Shown here one piece after another: positions 21,201 through 36,949 of a stretch of DNA of 64,000 nucleotides. The position numbers and the translations under genes are program-made. The DNA lies in NCBI GenBank assembly GCA_963691705.1, contig OY829542.1:63326427-63390426 (forward strand), written 5' to 3'. Source of the stretch: Viola odorata. Its lineage: Eukaryota; Streptophyta; Magnoliopsida; Malpighiales; Violaceae. How positions within the stretch are numbered: position 1 is the stretch's first letter; the number at the start of each line of letters is the position of its first letter. Under the pieces are notes generated by a model. The model saw nothing but the letters and a program-made list of their open reading frames with translations. It was not told where the DNA came from and ran no database searches.

Positions 21201-23086
21201 TGAGTGAGCACAGTTTCAATACCTGATAAGGCTTCTTAACAAAAGACGCCTTTTTAGCGATCTGTTTATCATCATTCAACCACACACCTTCATGATTAAC
21301 ATCCGGGAACCATCCTCTGGATTTCCCAGAGCCTTCATAAAGGTTCATTCCAGCTGGTGTGCGGAATGGTTGCTGCTCCTGTGCAAGCACATCCTGCATT
21401 TAAGAAAGTAGAAAAGCTTAAAAGGCAGAGTCTCCCCATCCGAAAACTCATGTGCATATAACAACTGAACAAATTGTTTAAATGCCAGATAGGGATCAAA
21501 AATATCAAAAGATGTTCTTCTAGTGTCAAATATTAGTAGAAATTACCTCTCTTATGAGAGAGAAATGGACTTCGTGGGTAGACAATGCCAGCATAATAAG
21601 ATCAGCATCCTGCTTGACAGTGTTTTAGAAATCAATAAAGGGTACCAAAAGAAATGCATTACTGAATGAGAAATCAGAAACTGAAACTGCATCTATGCAC
21701 ATGTATTGCTAAATGCCGGTAACAAGACCATAAAGTCAAGATCTTTGCATACCAAACCGTAGAGGCAATGGCGAGTGTTTGGATTATATTCTGCAAGAGA
21801 CCTTTGCCCTCTTATGAAGGACATAACTTTGTGTTCACCTTCACCGGGAACATTGGCATCTGAAAGGATTACCTGAAGGAACGGTCAATATCATCGTAAG
21901 TAATATATAGGACAAATACTTTTTTTTTCAATTGAAAAGGCACTGCATTATATGGATTGGAACATGAAAGTGGAGGCAGGGGGTTAAATATAAGACAAAC
22001 ACATGTGCCGTACTGATCAAACCTTAATCTCCTTCCAGCCAGGATTAGTGGTCATTCTAGAAGTAATATACTCTTTCAGCTTTTCTGACAATTTGTACAT
22101 GAAAACTGTCCCTGGTGTAATCACATTCGAATCCGTTACTTCGGATTCCTCTTTTGGAAGGACTTGTTTACCTTCCTTTTCCATTTCAGCTGTAATCCTT
22201 TGCTCTTCAGCCTCCTGCATCATATATAGCCCCCAAAAAATTGACAAGTGTGCAATGCAAGGCTTATCCTTTTCTTAATTCTTAAATAGAAAATCTTGAG
22301 TGTGAGATATTGAAAGAGTAAAACCCACAGCAATCTCATTATCTTGTGCTGTTTTGAACCGCCTCGATCTTTGCTGGTTCATTTTCGCTCGCGGTGCTAC
22401 CCCATCTGCGTAGATAGAACAACAAATTTAAGCTTTCACTGTTATTCGATTAAACCCGTATGGGCATTTTGAGTAGGGAAATTACAAAATTTCCACGTCT
22501 AGGAAACTTTTAAGTAACATTCACACATTGTAAGAACTGAGGCAACTTGTTACAGCTCTAGGTGGACCATATTAAGTAAACAATTCAAAGTAAAGAGTGG
22601 GTAAAAAAAAAAATGGCAAGAAACGAAATAAATAAATCACACCTATTGCCAAGAACAGCAACTTCCTTGGCCTAACAATGTTGAAGATGTGGTCAACATA
22701 TGCAAATATGTTGTCTAACACTTGGTCCATGGTTTTTGGTGTATCATCATCTATAGCCTGTCAGTGGAACATCAAAAACAAAACAAAAAGAACATTCATT
22801 TTAGATGGGAAAGAACACAAAAACAAAATTAAGAAATGAAGGTCAATAATAATAATAATAATAATAAATAAATAAATAAAAAGAAGAAGATGCTAACATT
22901 TGGATCATCATGAGGATGAAAACAGGGATGTATGATCCCATTCATGTCGAGATAAAGATTGTCAAACTCAAACTTGTTTGGATTTGGAAGTGATGGGTCT
23001 ACACAGTCTCCTTTCTCTTCCAAAGCTTTAACAACACAATTAGGGTACTTGTTAACAAGCCATTTATAAAACGAAGGTACACCCAT
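18206..23086 (-). CDS. 5'-3' exoribonuclease, XRN2/XRN3-like paralogue without zinc knuckle
   Basis: There are 23 exons on the minus strand: 22898-23086, 22643-22757, 22329-22405, 22023-22214, 21753-21872, 21547-21609, 21223-21393, 20974-21144, 20808-20885, 20563-20709, 20385-20471, 20179-20268, 19978-20073, 19803-19873, 19585-19713, 19442-19518, 19317-19357, 19094-19168, 18862-18992, 18701-18775, 18534-18609, 18386-18459 and 18206-18329. Every junction keeps phase, giving about 822 aa. Active-site blocks are all present: [18 protein letters not shown] (Asp 47), [18 protein letters not shown] (from 101), VPGEGEHK (Glu 202 and 204), DADLIML (Asp 232 and 234) and GNDFLPHMP (Asp 354). The enzyme degrades 5'-monophosphate RNA 5' to 3'. 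Blocks such as FVKKPYQFLHIW and [14 protein letters not shown] resemble nuclear XRN2/3. Exon 7, where plant XRNs carry a CCHC knuckle, contains no cysteine, and the long C-terminal tail is missing. The last splice junction is the least certain. Confidence 0.92.
22846..22882. repeat. AAT/AAAT microsatellite in XRN intron 1
   Basis: Runs of AAT units followed by AAAT units just downstream of the first donor site. Confidence 0.8.
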
Positions 23087-23089
23087 CTC

Positions 23090-23145
23090 TCCTTTTCTTC
23101 TTCTTTTTCTTCTTCTTCTTTTTCTTTTTCTTCTTCCTTCTAACG
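23090..23145 (-). repeat. purine-rich GAA leader of the XRN gene
   Basis: The plus strand is nearly pure CTT/TTC, so the XRN transcript leader is GAA/AAG-rich immediately upstream of the ATG at 23086. This is common in plant 5' leaders. Confidence 0.7.
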
Positions 23146-23169
23146 AGGCAGAGAAGAGAATGAGCAAAC

Positions 23170-23940
23170 GAACAAACGAGTAAAAGAAGCAGAGTACTCT
23201 GTTTTTTTCTTTCTTCTGTGTTTTAAAGAGTTTTTATGTTTGAAGGGAGGAGACGGAGGATCATCTAGAGTCTAGACTGTACAATGGCTATCATTACATG
23301 AGAATCTGAAATGACGGGTCAGTAAATTTCTGTTCTTCCTATACACAGGCGTTATGCAACTCAAACGACACGGGGGATCTAGAAATTTCCCCCTTTTTTT
23401 TCTTTCTAATTTGGTTTCCGTGATTATAATTAGAATAACGGTACTGTATGTGCTAGATTAATTCACATTTTATTGTGTTAGAGTTTAAAAATCGACTAAA
23501 ATAATTACTCGTAGAATAAAAATAGTTGGATGTGAATGAGTAATTAGGTGGATCCCATTAATGATTGCTTTTTTCTTCTTTTTCTTCTTTTCTGAGAATA
23601 CCACTTTACTTTGTGTTTGGTGAGATAGAAGTACAAATGAAGTTAATTTGGTTTTAAAATTTGACGTGCTTGTGAAAATAGAAATGAAGATTTTTTTCCT
23701 TTTTCCGTTAAATCCAGGCCCGAAGTGATATCTCTTGGGCTCATGTCGGAGTTAGTGATCCTAAATATTTACAATCTAAGCAGAAATAGAAAAGCCCAAA
23801 TCAGGGTAGCTCCTCATAGAAAGCCCAACTTATTGGTCCAAACTCCAAACCCAGGTAGCCATGGTGTTTTGTTGAATTCCTTCCTTTAATTTTTTTATTT
23901 GTTTTTTCAGAAATATATATATTTCACATTTACGAACACA
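23170..23940. other. intergenic, upstream of XRN
   Basis: No gene was seen. It contains AT-rich promoter-side sequence and a pyrimidine run near 23570-23590. Confidence 0.4.
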
Positions 23941-23946
23941 CGGGAG

Positions 23947-24255
23947 ATGGCATCGTCGCTCCACTCTTTCCTGTCTCGCCGCCGCCAAAAGTGTGGTCGT
24001 GCGGCTGAGGAGGACTTCGCGTGCGTGAATGGTGATGGTTGTTCGTTGCTGAGTGATTTTGGGTGTAATGTGCCGGCGAATCAGTTTTTTGAGAGAGTGG
24101 TTTGAATCTGGGGAATTAGAGGATGGGTTGAGGTTGTGCTCGCATGGTAGGTGTTCGGTTTGCTGCGGGGTGAATTACTGCTCGCGAGGGTGTCAGGCGC
24201 TGGATTGGAAGGTGAAGCAGAAGATGGAAGAAGTTGTTGAATTGAATGGAATTGG
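23947..24255 (+). pseudogene. F-box/MYND protein fragment (MYND zinc finger part)
   Basis: One frame starting at the ATG at 23947 reaches CSLLSDFGCNVPANQFF. A frameshift near 24090 leads to EWFESGELEDGLRLCSHG, RCSVCCGVNYCSRGCQALDW and KVKQKM. CSLLSDFGCNVPA, GLRLCSHG and the CSVC..VNYCSR.CQ.LDWK signature identify the C-terminus of the F-box/MYND family. The segment between SHG and RCSVC that carries the first zinc ligands is shortened, so the finger could not fold normally. It continues into a GGAGAT-repeat region (about 24260-24300) without homology. Confidence 0.75.
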
Positions 24256-24638
24256 AGGGATGGTGGAGATGGAGATGGAGATGGAGGAGGAGGTTGAGGA
24301 AGCAGCAGCTGTAAAATATAAATATAAAATTAATAAAAGGGGGCAAATTAATTAGCAAGCAAAATTAGAAACAAAAAACAAGAATGGAAATAATAGTTCA
24401 ATTGAATAACGGTAACAGGGAGCTTTAATAATGAACAAAAGAAGAAAGAAAAGAAAGCTTGAGGCTCAACAATAGATAGTGAAAGACATTACAAAATCCG
24501 CCACCCATTCTTGTTCATAGGCTGCAGCAGCTAACCACCCCATAACTAAAACGGTCCTCAGCAAACTCTTTGCTCTTTGGTCCAGGCACAGCATATATCA
24601 TGATTGAAGTTAGGAGATTTTCTACAACTATCTAAACT

Positions 24639-27600
24639 TTAGTCGAACATGGAAGGAAGTGGTCTAGGTTTCATAAATTCATCCACCACCTGAAAATGAA
24701 AAACATCGGCAAAGGTAAATGCCAAGAAAAGAATGTATTTAGCACACAAAATCCACTAAACAGACGACATGCAGAGGAATGGCGTCATTTTATTCAAGGT
24801 ATGACAAAAATTACTTCTTCAGTCACTTTTTTCCGAGCCTCCTGATGTCTTTGTACTATTTTACTCAATTCTGCAATAAGGCGATTCTTCACGTCTCCAG
24901 TTAACAAGCGTCCAGCAGCATAGTCCTATACAAAGAGTATTATAAAGAAAGGAAAAAGAAAATAAGCAAATGTTACTTTAGGTTGCAAACTAACATCAGT
25001 CAACATGCTAAAATCTGGTAGCACACCAAATATCATCAGACTAACAGAAATCTCACCGTCTTTATCTGTTCAAACTCAGCATCATCCTCAAGGAAGAAGC
25101 CTAGATATTTGATTGATATATCTACCTGAATGATGACCATAACAAATGAGTATTCATCATCACTTTAAAACAGTAAGGACTTCAGAAGAACTCAAACAAC
25201 AAAGAGGACACAAGTTACAATCTACATCAAGCTTATAAGCAGATGAATATTTTTCTACATCATGACCCCCAACAACTATGTCAAAAAGCAATGCCTAAAT
25301 ACTCGACGGGAATCTGGGAAATATATAGTAGAAACAATAAAGAAAAAAAACTACTATGAATCTACAATAATATCTATCACTTGATCCTTGTTTCATCAAA
25401 GCAAAAGGATTCACAACCTCGAGATTTGCTCCAAGTTCTCTGTGTTTCTCTATGGAATCTTGTCCACCAGAGAATGCATATTTGTATATCTGTAGACATG
25501 AACAAAAGGTAATGTCAGTAAATTATGAAATACTCATGCACAAAACTGAAGAAGTGTTGCTCATTTCATTCATCTACCAAAAAAGTCCAACTTTACTGCA
25601 AGGTGATGCATATTTGAACAGTTCATTTAACAGTTCAAGACTTCTCTTCCATTCATCGGACAACAGCAAATAAAAGATAGCAAAACAAAATATTGAATAC
25701 TTCTGAGTCCTGACCAGCAAAACATTTATGCATATTCCTAAGAAGGGGCAAGCCATCCTCGTCAGAGAACAGAAAAATACAGAGCAGTGAAATAGTTATA
25801 AACCAAAAAAAATGCAGGTATAACAAGGCCAGTCAGATCTTAATGGTAGCTTTTACATGTTCGCGAGGTTACATGCAGGTATTCCTAATGCTGTTTTGAA
25901 CGTTAGACAGTGGTTTAAGAATGTTTTTGTGATACACTCTAGAAGAGTTTGACACTCATTGAACAAGCAAAAGCGCGGGATGACCACTTTTAATTTTGTA
26001 GCCCACTCGCTTCCTTAACATTTGAAACTTAACCCAAAAAAGCAAAGTCTATGAAAGAGACAAATTCTTCTATTACCATAGCAAATATGATAATTTAATA
26101 ATTCACACAGGAATACATAGAACCCAAGATGACCTAACTTTCAAGGATCCAATACCTTCTTCTTGATGACTTTCGGAGTATCAGTCACATATATGGCAGA
26201 ATTTGGATCACTAGCTGACATTTTCCCTGTATCTCCCTGAAGATATCCAAATAGCGAGCAAAGGTCAATAAAGATGGTTAGACTACCCAATAATAAATAT
26301 AGCTGCATACAGAGGCAGAAAAAATTATCAGTACACAGTTGATACTGGATAATGGAATTTTGGTGATCATTCAATTGCCAAAAACACACTAAGAATGGCA
26401 TAAAACTGTTGGTTAGGCCATTCACCAAAGTTCAAGAAAAGGCTAATTATCATTAGATCTCTCATCAGTGAACTCCCTCAGCCCTCAGTGTCAACAGGTG
26501 ATTTCAGAGACAATACCTTTCGGGGGTTTCCCTCCTGGTAGGGCAATGGAATTATTGAGATGAAAGTTATTTTGCACTTCAAAATGATCATTTCAAGATG
26601 CATTTCAAAATTTTCATTACAAATCCAGATCCAATACCCTTAGGAGCCGATATCACAGTGACCTCTTTGAAAAATCTCAAGATACCAAATAATGGATCAA
26701 ACATGAAAAAAAGTACTAGAAAAGATAACAACAAAACTTCCCACATGCATTTTACATATTCTAAAAGTCTTGAACTGTGACAATTTCAAATAAGTCCTTT
26801 TTATGCATAAATGTTAATGTACCTGTAGGGCAGGGAAGAAAGTAGACTCAATCAGTGAAGGCTTGTGATATCCCAACCGTGGGGCAACATCACGTGTCAT
26901 TCTGAAATATGGATCCTGAATCAATTCAAAAGGGAGACGGCCATGGTAAGAACAGAAGAGTTCAGACACGTGCACACCCAATAAAGCAATAACAGAAAAC
27001 AGTGAAAGCATTCTAGATTAACAATCAGAAAGTGACTGAAAAATAAAAGACGGATAGAGGTTCAATCAATTATCAGTTGGTTAAACCCTAGGAGATAAGT
27101 TAGTCGCATATCATCTCTTTCTGAACAAGTCTATCTATTCTGATAAGTACAGCAAAGAACAATAAAACATACATTGAGCAACATAACACTGAAGGAGGGT
27201 TGACCTGGTCAATAGCACAAGGAATTAGACACCGGAGGTCATCCATGCCGGGGAAAAGGTGTGGGAACGAATTGGCAAATGAAGGAACAGCTTGCACAGG
27301 AGGGAAAAAAAGCTTCCCAATATGATCTTCACCCCTGAAACCAAAAATACCCCTTGCCTTGTTCAAGGTAACACACTTGGAAACTCTGACCACGTTCTCG
27401 TAGAAGGCGCCGCCAAGATAGCCGAAATTGGAGAAGATAAAAGTCCTGTTAATGTCAAACCCACAAGCAATAATATCTTTGGCATTTTCACGAGCCAGGC
27501 GTTTGCTCTCCTCCACGGAGAGGTCCTTCCACATGCATTTTTCGTCGTCGGTCAGCTGAATAACAAGAGGAACCTTGAACACATCTTGCAAGTACTTGGT

Positions 27601-27933
27601 AAACATGAAAGGTACAAGATGACCCAGATGCAAAGATTCAGAGGATGGGCCTCGTCCCGTGTAAAGATAGAACTTTTTCCCACTCTCATATGCATCTAAT
27701 ATCTCCTTGAAGTCTCTGTGAGCGAAAAAAACGCCGCGGCGCAAGAACACGTGGGGAGGGACGCCGGTGAGTTGCTCGACGCGATCAATTATGGGTTGCT
27801 CAAGCCTTGCGCAACCAAATTGGTGGATGAGCTTGTCGTAGTCGATCCTACCGCCGTCGCCGGCGGATACTTCCCATGGATTCACCACCTGCTCTTGCTC
27901 TTGCTCCTTCGCTTCTGCTTGATTAGTGTCCAT
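24639..27933 (-). CDS. WARS: tryptophanyl-tRNA synthetase, cytosolic type
   Basis: Seven exons: 27205-27933, 26823-26915, 26156-26236, 25418-25489, 25057-25125, 24815-24925 and 24639-24689, giving 401 aa, the usual size for plant cytosolic TrpRS. It charges tRNA-Trp with tryptophan using ATP. The HIGH-type signature is HLGH (102-105) in [16 protein letters not shown]. The KMSKS-type signature is KMSAS (279-283), the form typical of eukaryotic Trp[31 protein letters not shown] and [12 protein letters not shown] are also present. The start chosen is the second ATG (27931-27933), because the family begins with a short acidic leader ending VNPWEVS; an upstream in-frame ATG at 27967-27969 would add 12 residues. 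No organelle signal is seen. It is head-to-head with RIO1, with about 270 bp between start codons, so the two probably share a promoter region. Confidence 0.96.
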
Positions 27934-28205
27934 GACTGAATGGCAGTGACGCGCAGAGAGAGGAGACACCGCCGCCAGCTGAGTTGGATGATCCTCTTTG
28001 GTTTTTAGGGATCAGCCCTAAAGAGCCTCGAACACTTTTATATTATTTATTTTTAATTTTAATTTTTATAGATAAAAACTAGAAACGAGACTGTACTATT
28101 ACAAACAGTCAAAACTGATTTCTTTTTTTCCTTTCACTAAAACCTGCTAAAACCCTAGCTCGAAGCTAAAACCGCTAAACCATCTTCTCCAAAGGTATCT
28201 CCACC

Positions 28206-31200
28206 ATGTCTGTGCAGCAAGGAGAAGCTGAGCAGGTAGCAGCTGTAGCCTTAGACCACACTCCTGAGGAAGAAATAGAAGATGGGGAAGAAGAAGAGGA
28301 ACTATGGTCATCGGACTCCGAGGTTGGAGAGGCCCTCGATTGGTTGGATTCAAAAGACGATGACCACCGCGTAGATGGAGATATATCTCTCAATTCACGG
28401 CGTCCGAATGCTCACGGTGGGGCCCACTCCCGCCCTAACTCTTCAACCCTGCAACCTCTCTCCAACCGCAGCCAGAAGTTCACCCATCATATTCGCGCTT
28501 CACCTTTAGAGGTGTGACACTGACCCTGCTTTGTTTGAACTTAACGTTTTGTTCTTTGTTGTTCTCCTCTCTTTTTATTAAATAATAATGTTGTGTGTTT
28601 GATCATATGTTTACTTATTTAGGAGTGGGAGGGGAGACTGAGCGTTGGCATGTCCAATTCTGTTACAACTGCCATTCGCGGAAGTGTTCGAGATATGGCT
28701 ATTGGTAAGACTAGAACTACTGAGAAAGCTGATCGTGCAACAGTTGAGCAGGTGAGTGTCACTTATAATTGAACTTAAATGGGAAAAAACCAAAAACTAA
28801 AGTTTTACTATGAAATAACTGGTTTTTTCTTGGGGGGAATTTCTCTGATTAGTTTTGTTGTTTCCAGGCTATTGACCCTAGAACTCGCATGGTCTTGTTC
28901 AAGATGATGAACCGTGGCATCTTTAATGATATGAATGGCTGCATTTCAACTGGTAAAGAGGTATACAAGGTGCTACCATTTCATTTCGCAACAATATGAA
29001 CACTAATTGAACATGCCTCCAACTCCGGGGTGCATTGACCTTTGTATCTGTGAGTTATATTTTAAGGTCATGTGGATTTTAAAATTTTGATTTGTTTGGG
29101 CAGGCAAATGTGTATCATGCAACAAAGACTGATGGCCAGGAGCTGGCTATCAAAGTGTACAAAACTTCAGTTCTGGTTTTTAAGTAAGTGCGTTTGCTGT
29201 TTTTGCTTATCAGAAATAAGTGCTGGTAGCTGCTTGTTTGAAGTGATTGCTTATGTTTCTCCATTATTTAGAGACCGAGATCGGTATGTGCAGGGTGACT
29301 TTCGTTTTAGACATGGTTACTGTAAGCACAATCCAAGAAAAATGGTGAAAACATGGGCTGAAAAAGAAATGAGGAATCTTATAAGGTGAGACCAACAGTC
29401 AAATTAGGGGAAATCATTCACTTTATGCCTTTCATAATGATACTCTGCCTGAATTTTTGTTCCTTGAGATTGGCTGATTGTAGCTTTTCGGAATGCATGT
29501 GTGAAAACCTCATCATTGTTGGTTATCAACTGGGGTATTTTTTCATGTTGCTGGATGATCTCTATGATTGTCCTTTGAATCTTTTTGCTTCTGCCATCAT
29601 CATGTTATTCTATTCCTGTTATACAAATTTATGATTTGAACTTCATGTAAATTGTAGGCTCAAGGCTGCTGGCATAAGGTGCCCTACTACATATCTTTTG
29701 AGACTTCATGTTCTGGTCATGGAATTCATAGGTATTCTGTCGTTGTTTTTCTGTGTGTTGCTCATGTCTTTCTATTTGAAATTTAGCTCTTAAGATGCCT
29801 CCATTTGGTTGCTTACGAGCAGTTCACAAAAATATGTGCATACCTATGAGAAAGATGAACCTCATTAACTTCATGATCTATTTCTGCTCGTTCTTATGTT
29901 GAAACACTGGAAAACTATGTTAGGATCTTATACAGTACCATGTGGAGTTACTCAGGCCTTCTTTTTCATGATTATCTACATTGCAGGAAAGGCTGGTTGG
30001 GCTGCACCTCGTCTAAAGGATGCTGCACTATCTTTGGACAAGTTACGTGAGGGTTATGTGGAGGTGTGTTCCTGATTTTTTATACTACTGCTACCATCAC
30101 CACTACTACTCTCGTTTTTTTGAATAAGCACCACTACTCTTGCTAGTAGGCACATATTATGGATTACAAGATAAGACACAATGGCGACTTGCATTTATTA
30201 TTAGTAATATCTGGTCAGTTAGGCTCTTAGTATGTAGCCTTGAAACTATTGAATTAGCCAAGCTGAACCTCCTGGAAAATAGTATGGCCTTTATGGTTTC
30301 TCATAAGGATGGGCCTCTCCCCTTAGAGACAATATGGTGTGCTGAGTAACAACAGATAATTTTGCAATCAGCATTCTTTGTGGCTGAGAAGAAAGGATTT
30401 AATGGTTCTGTTTTGTTTGTGGATAAGTAAAGTAACCTCGTGGTATATCTTTTTTCAGATGATTATCGCAATGCGAACTTTATACCAGAAGTGCAAATTG
30501 GTGCATGGAGACCTCAGTGAATACAACATACTTTACTATGAGGTGAATTCTTAACTAAGCATATAAACCACTTTCTTCATATCTTGTTTCAGTGTTGTAA
30601 ATATTGGAACAAGACTGTGAAGATAAAATGATCACACGTATAAGCAAAGTATTTAATATTTATATGAATGACCTCCTCTTTGTTCTTTTGCAGGGTCACT
30701 TGTACATAATTGATGTCTCTCAGTCTGTTGACCTTGACCATCCTCATGCTCTTGATTTCCTACGTGAAGATTGTGTTCATGTTTCTGTAAGTGCTTTTGA
30801 TTTTGTGAACACGAAGCTCCTCCTCCTGTTAATTTTTACTATCAGGAAAAGAAAAGTGACGATCATTAACTAGAGTTAATCAAGCTTTTGTGACATGCAG
30901 GTTTACTTTAAGAAACATGGGGTAGCAGTAATGACAATTCGGGAGTTATTTGACTTCATAGTTGATCCCACTATAACTGATGATTCTGTTGATAGCTACC
31001 TGGAAGAGGTTTATTCCCTTGCTTGTACCTAATGATTTCCTAAATGTTTTCTGTCAAATATCTGCGTTATTGATTCATATCTTGTTTCAGGTTCAACAAA
31101 AAATTTTGAACAGAGAACTGACTGCAGAAGATGAAATCGCAGACTCAGTGTTTGTGCAGGTAATTTTTTTCCCTTTAGTTTATAGTTTGATAGACTGATT

Positions 31201-31830
31201 GTGATTTTATTTTCTTATGCTTTATGTTTGTTTCGGAATGTATGTTAACACTTCAGATGATTTATCTAGTGAGATTGAAAATGCTTCTATCTCCTTGTTC
31301 GTGAGTTGCATGAAGTTGAGTTTCATAATTGCTGTATTATCTCTGAAATGAATTTTTCATTACCCTTTCTTCAGTCATATATTCCGAAAACATTAGATCA
31401 TGTCAAGAATGTCGAGGAGGATGTAGTAAGGCTGACATCGGGCAAGGATACTGGAGACATGTACTATCGGACTATTACTGGACTGAAGGAGGCTCTTCCT
31501 AAAGTACAATCTTCTGCAACCCAAAACAGTGAGCTTGAAGAGGATGCACATCCAGTAAAAGAGTCTTCTGTCGACCAGAACGGCCTTCCTAATTCTCGTG
31601 ACAGTGCATCCAACTCCGAGCCAGATGGAAGTGAAGACGAAGACAGTGGTTCGGATAGAAGTGGTTCCTTTTCTGATGGGGAGAAACTGGACCCTCTTGA
31701 TAAGAAAGCTGCGAGAAAAGAACATAAGAAGAAGGTCAAAGAAGAGCAGAGAGAATCTCGAAAGAGTAAAGTACCGAAGGCTATGAAGAAAAGGAAGAAG
31801 AAGTTATCCAAAGCCAAGAAGACTAGGTAA
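28206..31830 (+). CDS. RIO1: serine/threonine kinase/ATPase RIO1
   Basis: Twelve exons: 28206-28511, 28623-28751, 28868-28960, 29104-29183, 29272-29385, 29658-29731, 29987-30063, 30459-30542, 30694-30786, 30901-31008, 31091-31159 and 31375-31830, giving 560 aa. RIO1 acts in cytoplasmic maturation of the 40S ribosomal subunit. The order is: acidic N-terminus ([13 protein letters not shown]); GKEANVYHAT nucleotide loop; catalytic Lys in [10 protein letters not shown] (about 193); RIO flexible loop and [17 protein letters not shown] hinge; [14 protein letters not shown] (Asp 309); metal-binding [13 protein letters not shown] (Asp 326); then an acidic Ser-rich segment and a Lys-rich tail ([14 protein letters not shown]). 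The STGKEANVYHA and HGDLSEYN words mark RIO1 rather than RIO2. The gene is complete. Confidence 0.96.
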
Positions 31831-31859
31831 ATTTAGATGATAAGCAGGTATATGTATTT

Positions 31860-33570
31860 ATATTTATTTATCTATTAGATGCAACAAAAATCAGTTTTAT
31901 ACAATCTACTGAAGAGTGATGAGAACAGTTTTGAGTTTTGCAGTCCGTCTACTCTCAGCCATTCATCTCCCTTCCCTCTTTCCTTACGAAATTGTAAAAC
32001 TATCTAGTGATTTTTGAAAAGTAAAAAATGACAGTAAAATTTCATTTCTCTCCATTTCTTAATGTATGTTTTCGACATTTAGAGCTCAGGATTGTCCTGC
32101 TGTTGGTATTTTCCGGTAGACGGACCTGTCAAGGCTAGACAAGGGCTAATTCAGCTTATAGATGGGTATACTTACTAGTATATCTTTTTATTTTAATGAC
32201 ATGATATGTTTTTAACAAGTGTTTTTTTTATTGGTTTAATCCATCATCTACACGGTGCATTAAGTCTAATTAAAAATTTCTCCAAAACATAGGTTTAGTG
32301 TTACAATATATATATATATCTTCCCTCTCACCATGTAAGCAAAAATTTAAGATTATCTTTTCAATAAAAATATTCAAAGGCCTCGATTCTTGACAACAAA
32401 AGTATATTCTCGATTGATTGTTGAAGTTAAACTTGCGACAAAATATTGGTAATCCATGTTGGCGTTGCCCATGTTATCATTAACGTTGCCATTGAGGGTT
32501 GAAATGTAACTTTTTTAATAAAAAAATTTTAACTATTGAGGACGAAATAGAATTGTTGGTAAATATTTTTTATGTATTTTACCTAAAATAATATTCAACT
32601 TTATAAAATAGATAACGTGAGTTTAGTATTCTGATATTTGTATTCTCGGGAAAGTTATATTCTGAAAACCAAACATTATTTGAATCATCAACACAAATAA
32701 GTAAATTTAAATCATCTTAGCGCACAAGAATATGCAATTAATTTTTAATCTTTGTGAATCATTAGAGAATAATTTTAATTTTAAGAACAACGTTTACAAT
32801 TTGTGTAAAATTGAGACTAACTTCGTCTTCAGATTTGTGGGAGAAGCCAAAATTACACATGTTTTGGGTGCGACTTGACTTCACATTCACGCTTTCTTGG
32901 TTATGCAATCACTTCTTATGGTTAACTTTCAAGCAATTGTAATTCTGATGATACATGAAAGCGCTATGGTCAACCGGTCCTTGAGCACCTGATTAGTGGG
33001 CATTCTAAAGCCACTCTCATGTACTCTTTTTTAACGAATGGAAGTGAATTTCAGTGGATTATGGGTCACTCTCAGGTACTCTTAGAATAGTCAAAATTTG
33101 CTACTTCTACTAAACTCAAACATTTCAACTTATATATATTATCCTTCTAAATGGTGTTTGTATGTGCAATTGCATGCAGATTGTGAAGTTGTTCTATTTT
33201 CAGCTATATAGAATATCAAGTATTGAAGAAATATCCAAGAATTTGAACCCATTGCAACAAAATTTTGACAAGAAACCTGTTATACCAAAATGCTTCCAGT
33301 TAATATATTGACTTTATTATAAAATCATGAAAAATTATACATGTAGATCCAAGGTCAATACAACATTTCACAATCTATTGTTTGCTCCTGACTTTGAAAC
33401 TTCTAAACTAAATCAGCATAACTTTTTACAAATGCTTTCACGCATTAACATTTCATATAAGTAAATATCCCAATCAAGTGAGTTTCAGCTTTCCAGGTCA
33501 ATGAACACTCGTTCATTTTCCGCAGGAAATGATTTCGTATCCATTTCCAAACCTCTCTCTACAGGATATC
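31860..33570. other. intergenic between RIO1 and MAP kinase
   Basis: The 3' flanks of two convergent genes. AT-rich, with an AT dinucleotide run near 32308-32320. No gene was seen. Confidence 0.5.
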
Positions 33571-33579
33571 TATTCTCTT

Positions 33580-36926
<3,347 letters not shown>

Positions 36927-36949
36927 AATGAAAGGAAAAAGAAACCACT

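Noticed and set aside
27292..27939. Plus-strand frames over TrpRS exon 1
   Set aside because: Shadows of the highly conserved minus-strand coding exon.
27934..27969. Upstream in-frame ATG of the TrpRS gene ([12 protein letters not shown])
   Set aside because: The family starts with a short acidic leader like [12 protein letters not shown]. The extension looks like leader sequence, though an alternative start is not excluded.
30140..30349. 69-codon frame in a RIO1 intron
   Set aside because: Intron sequence between exons ending 30063 and starting 30459; no homology.
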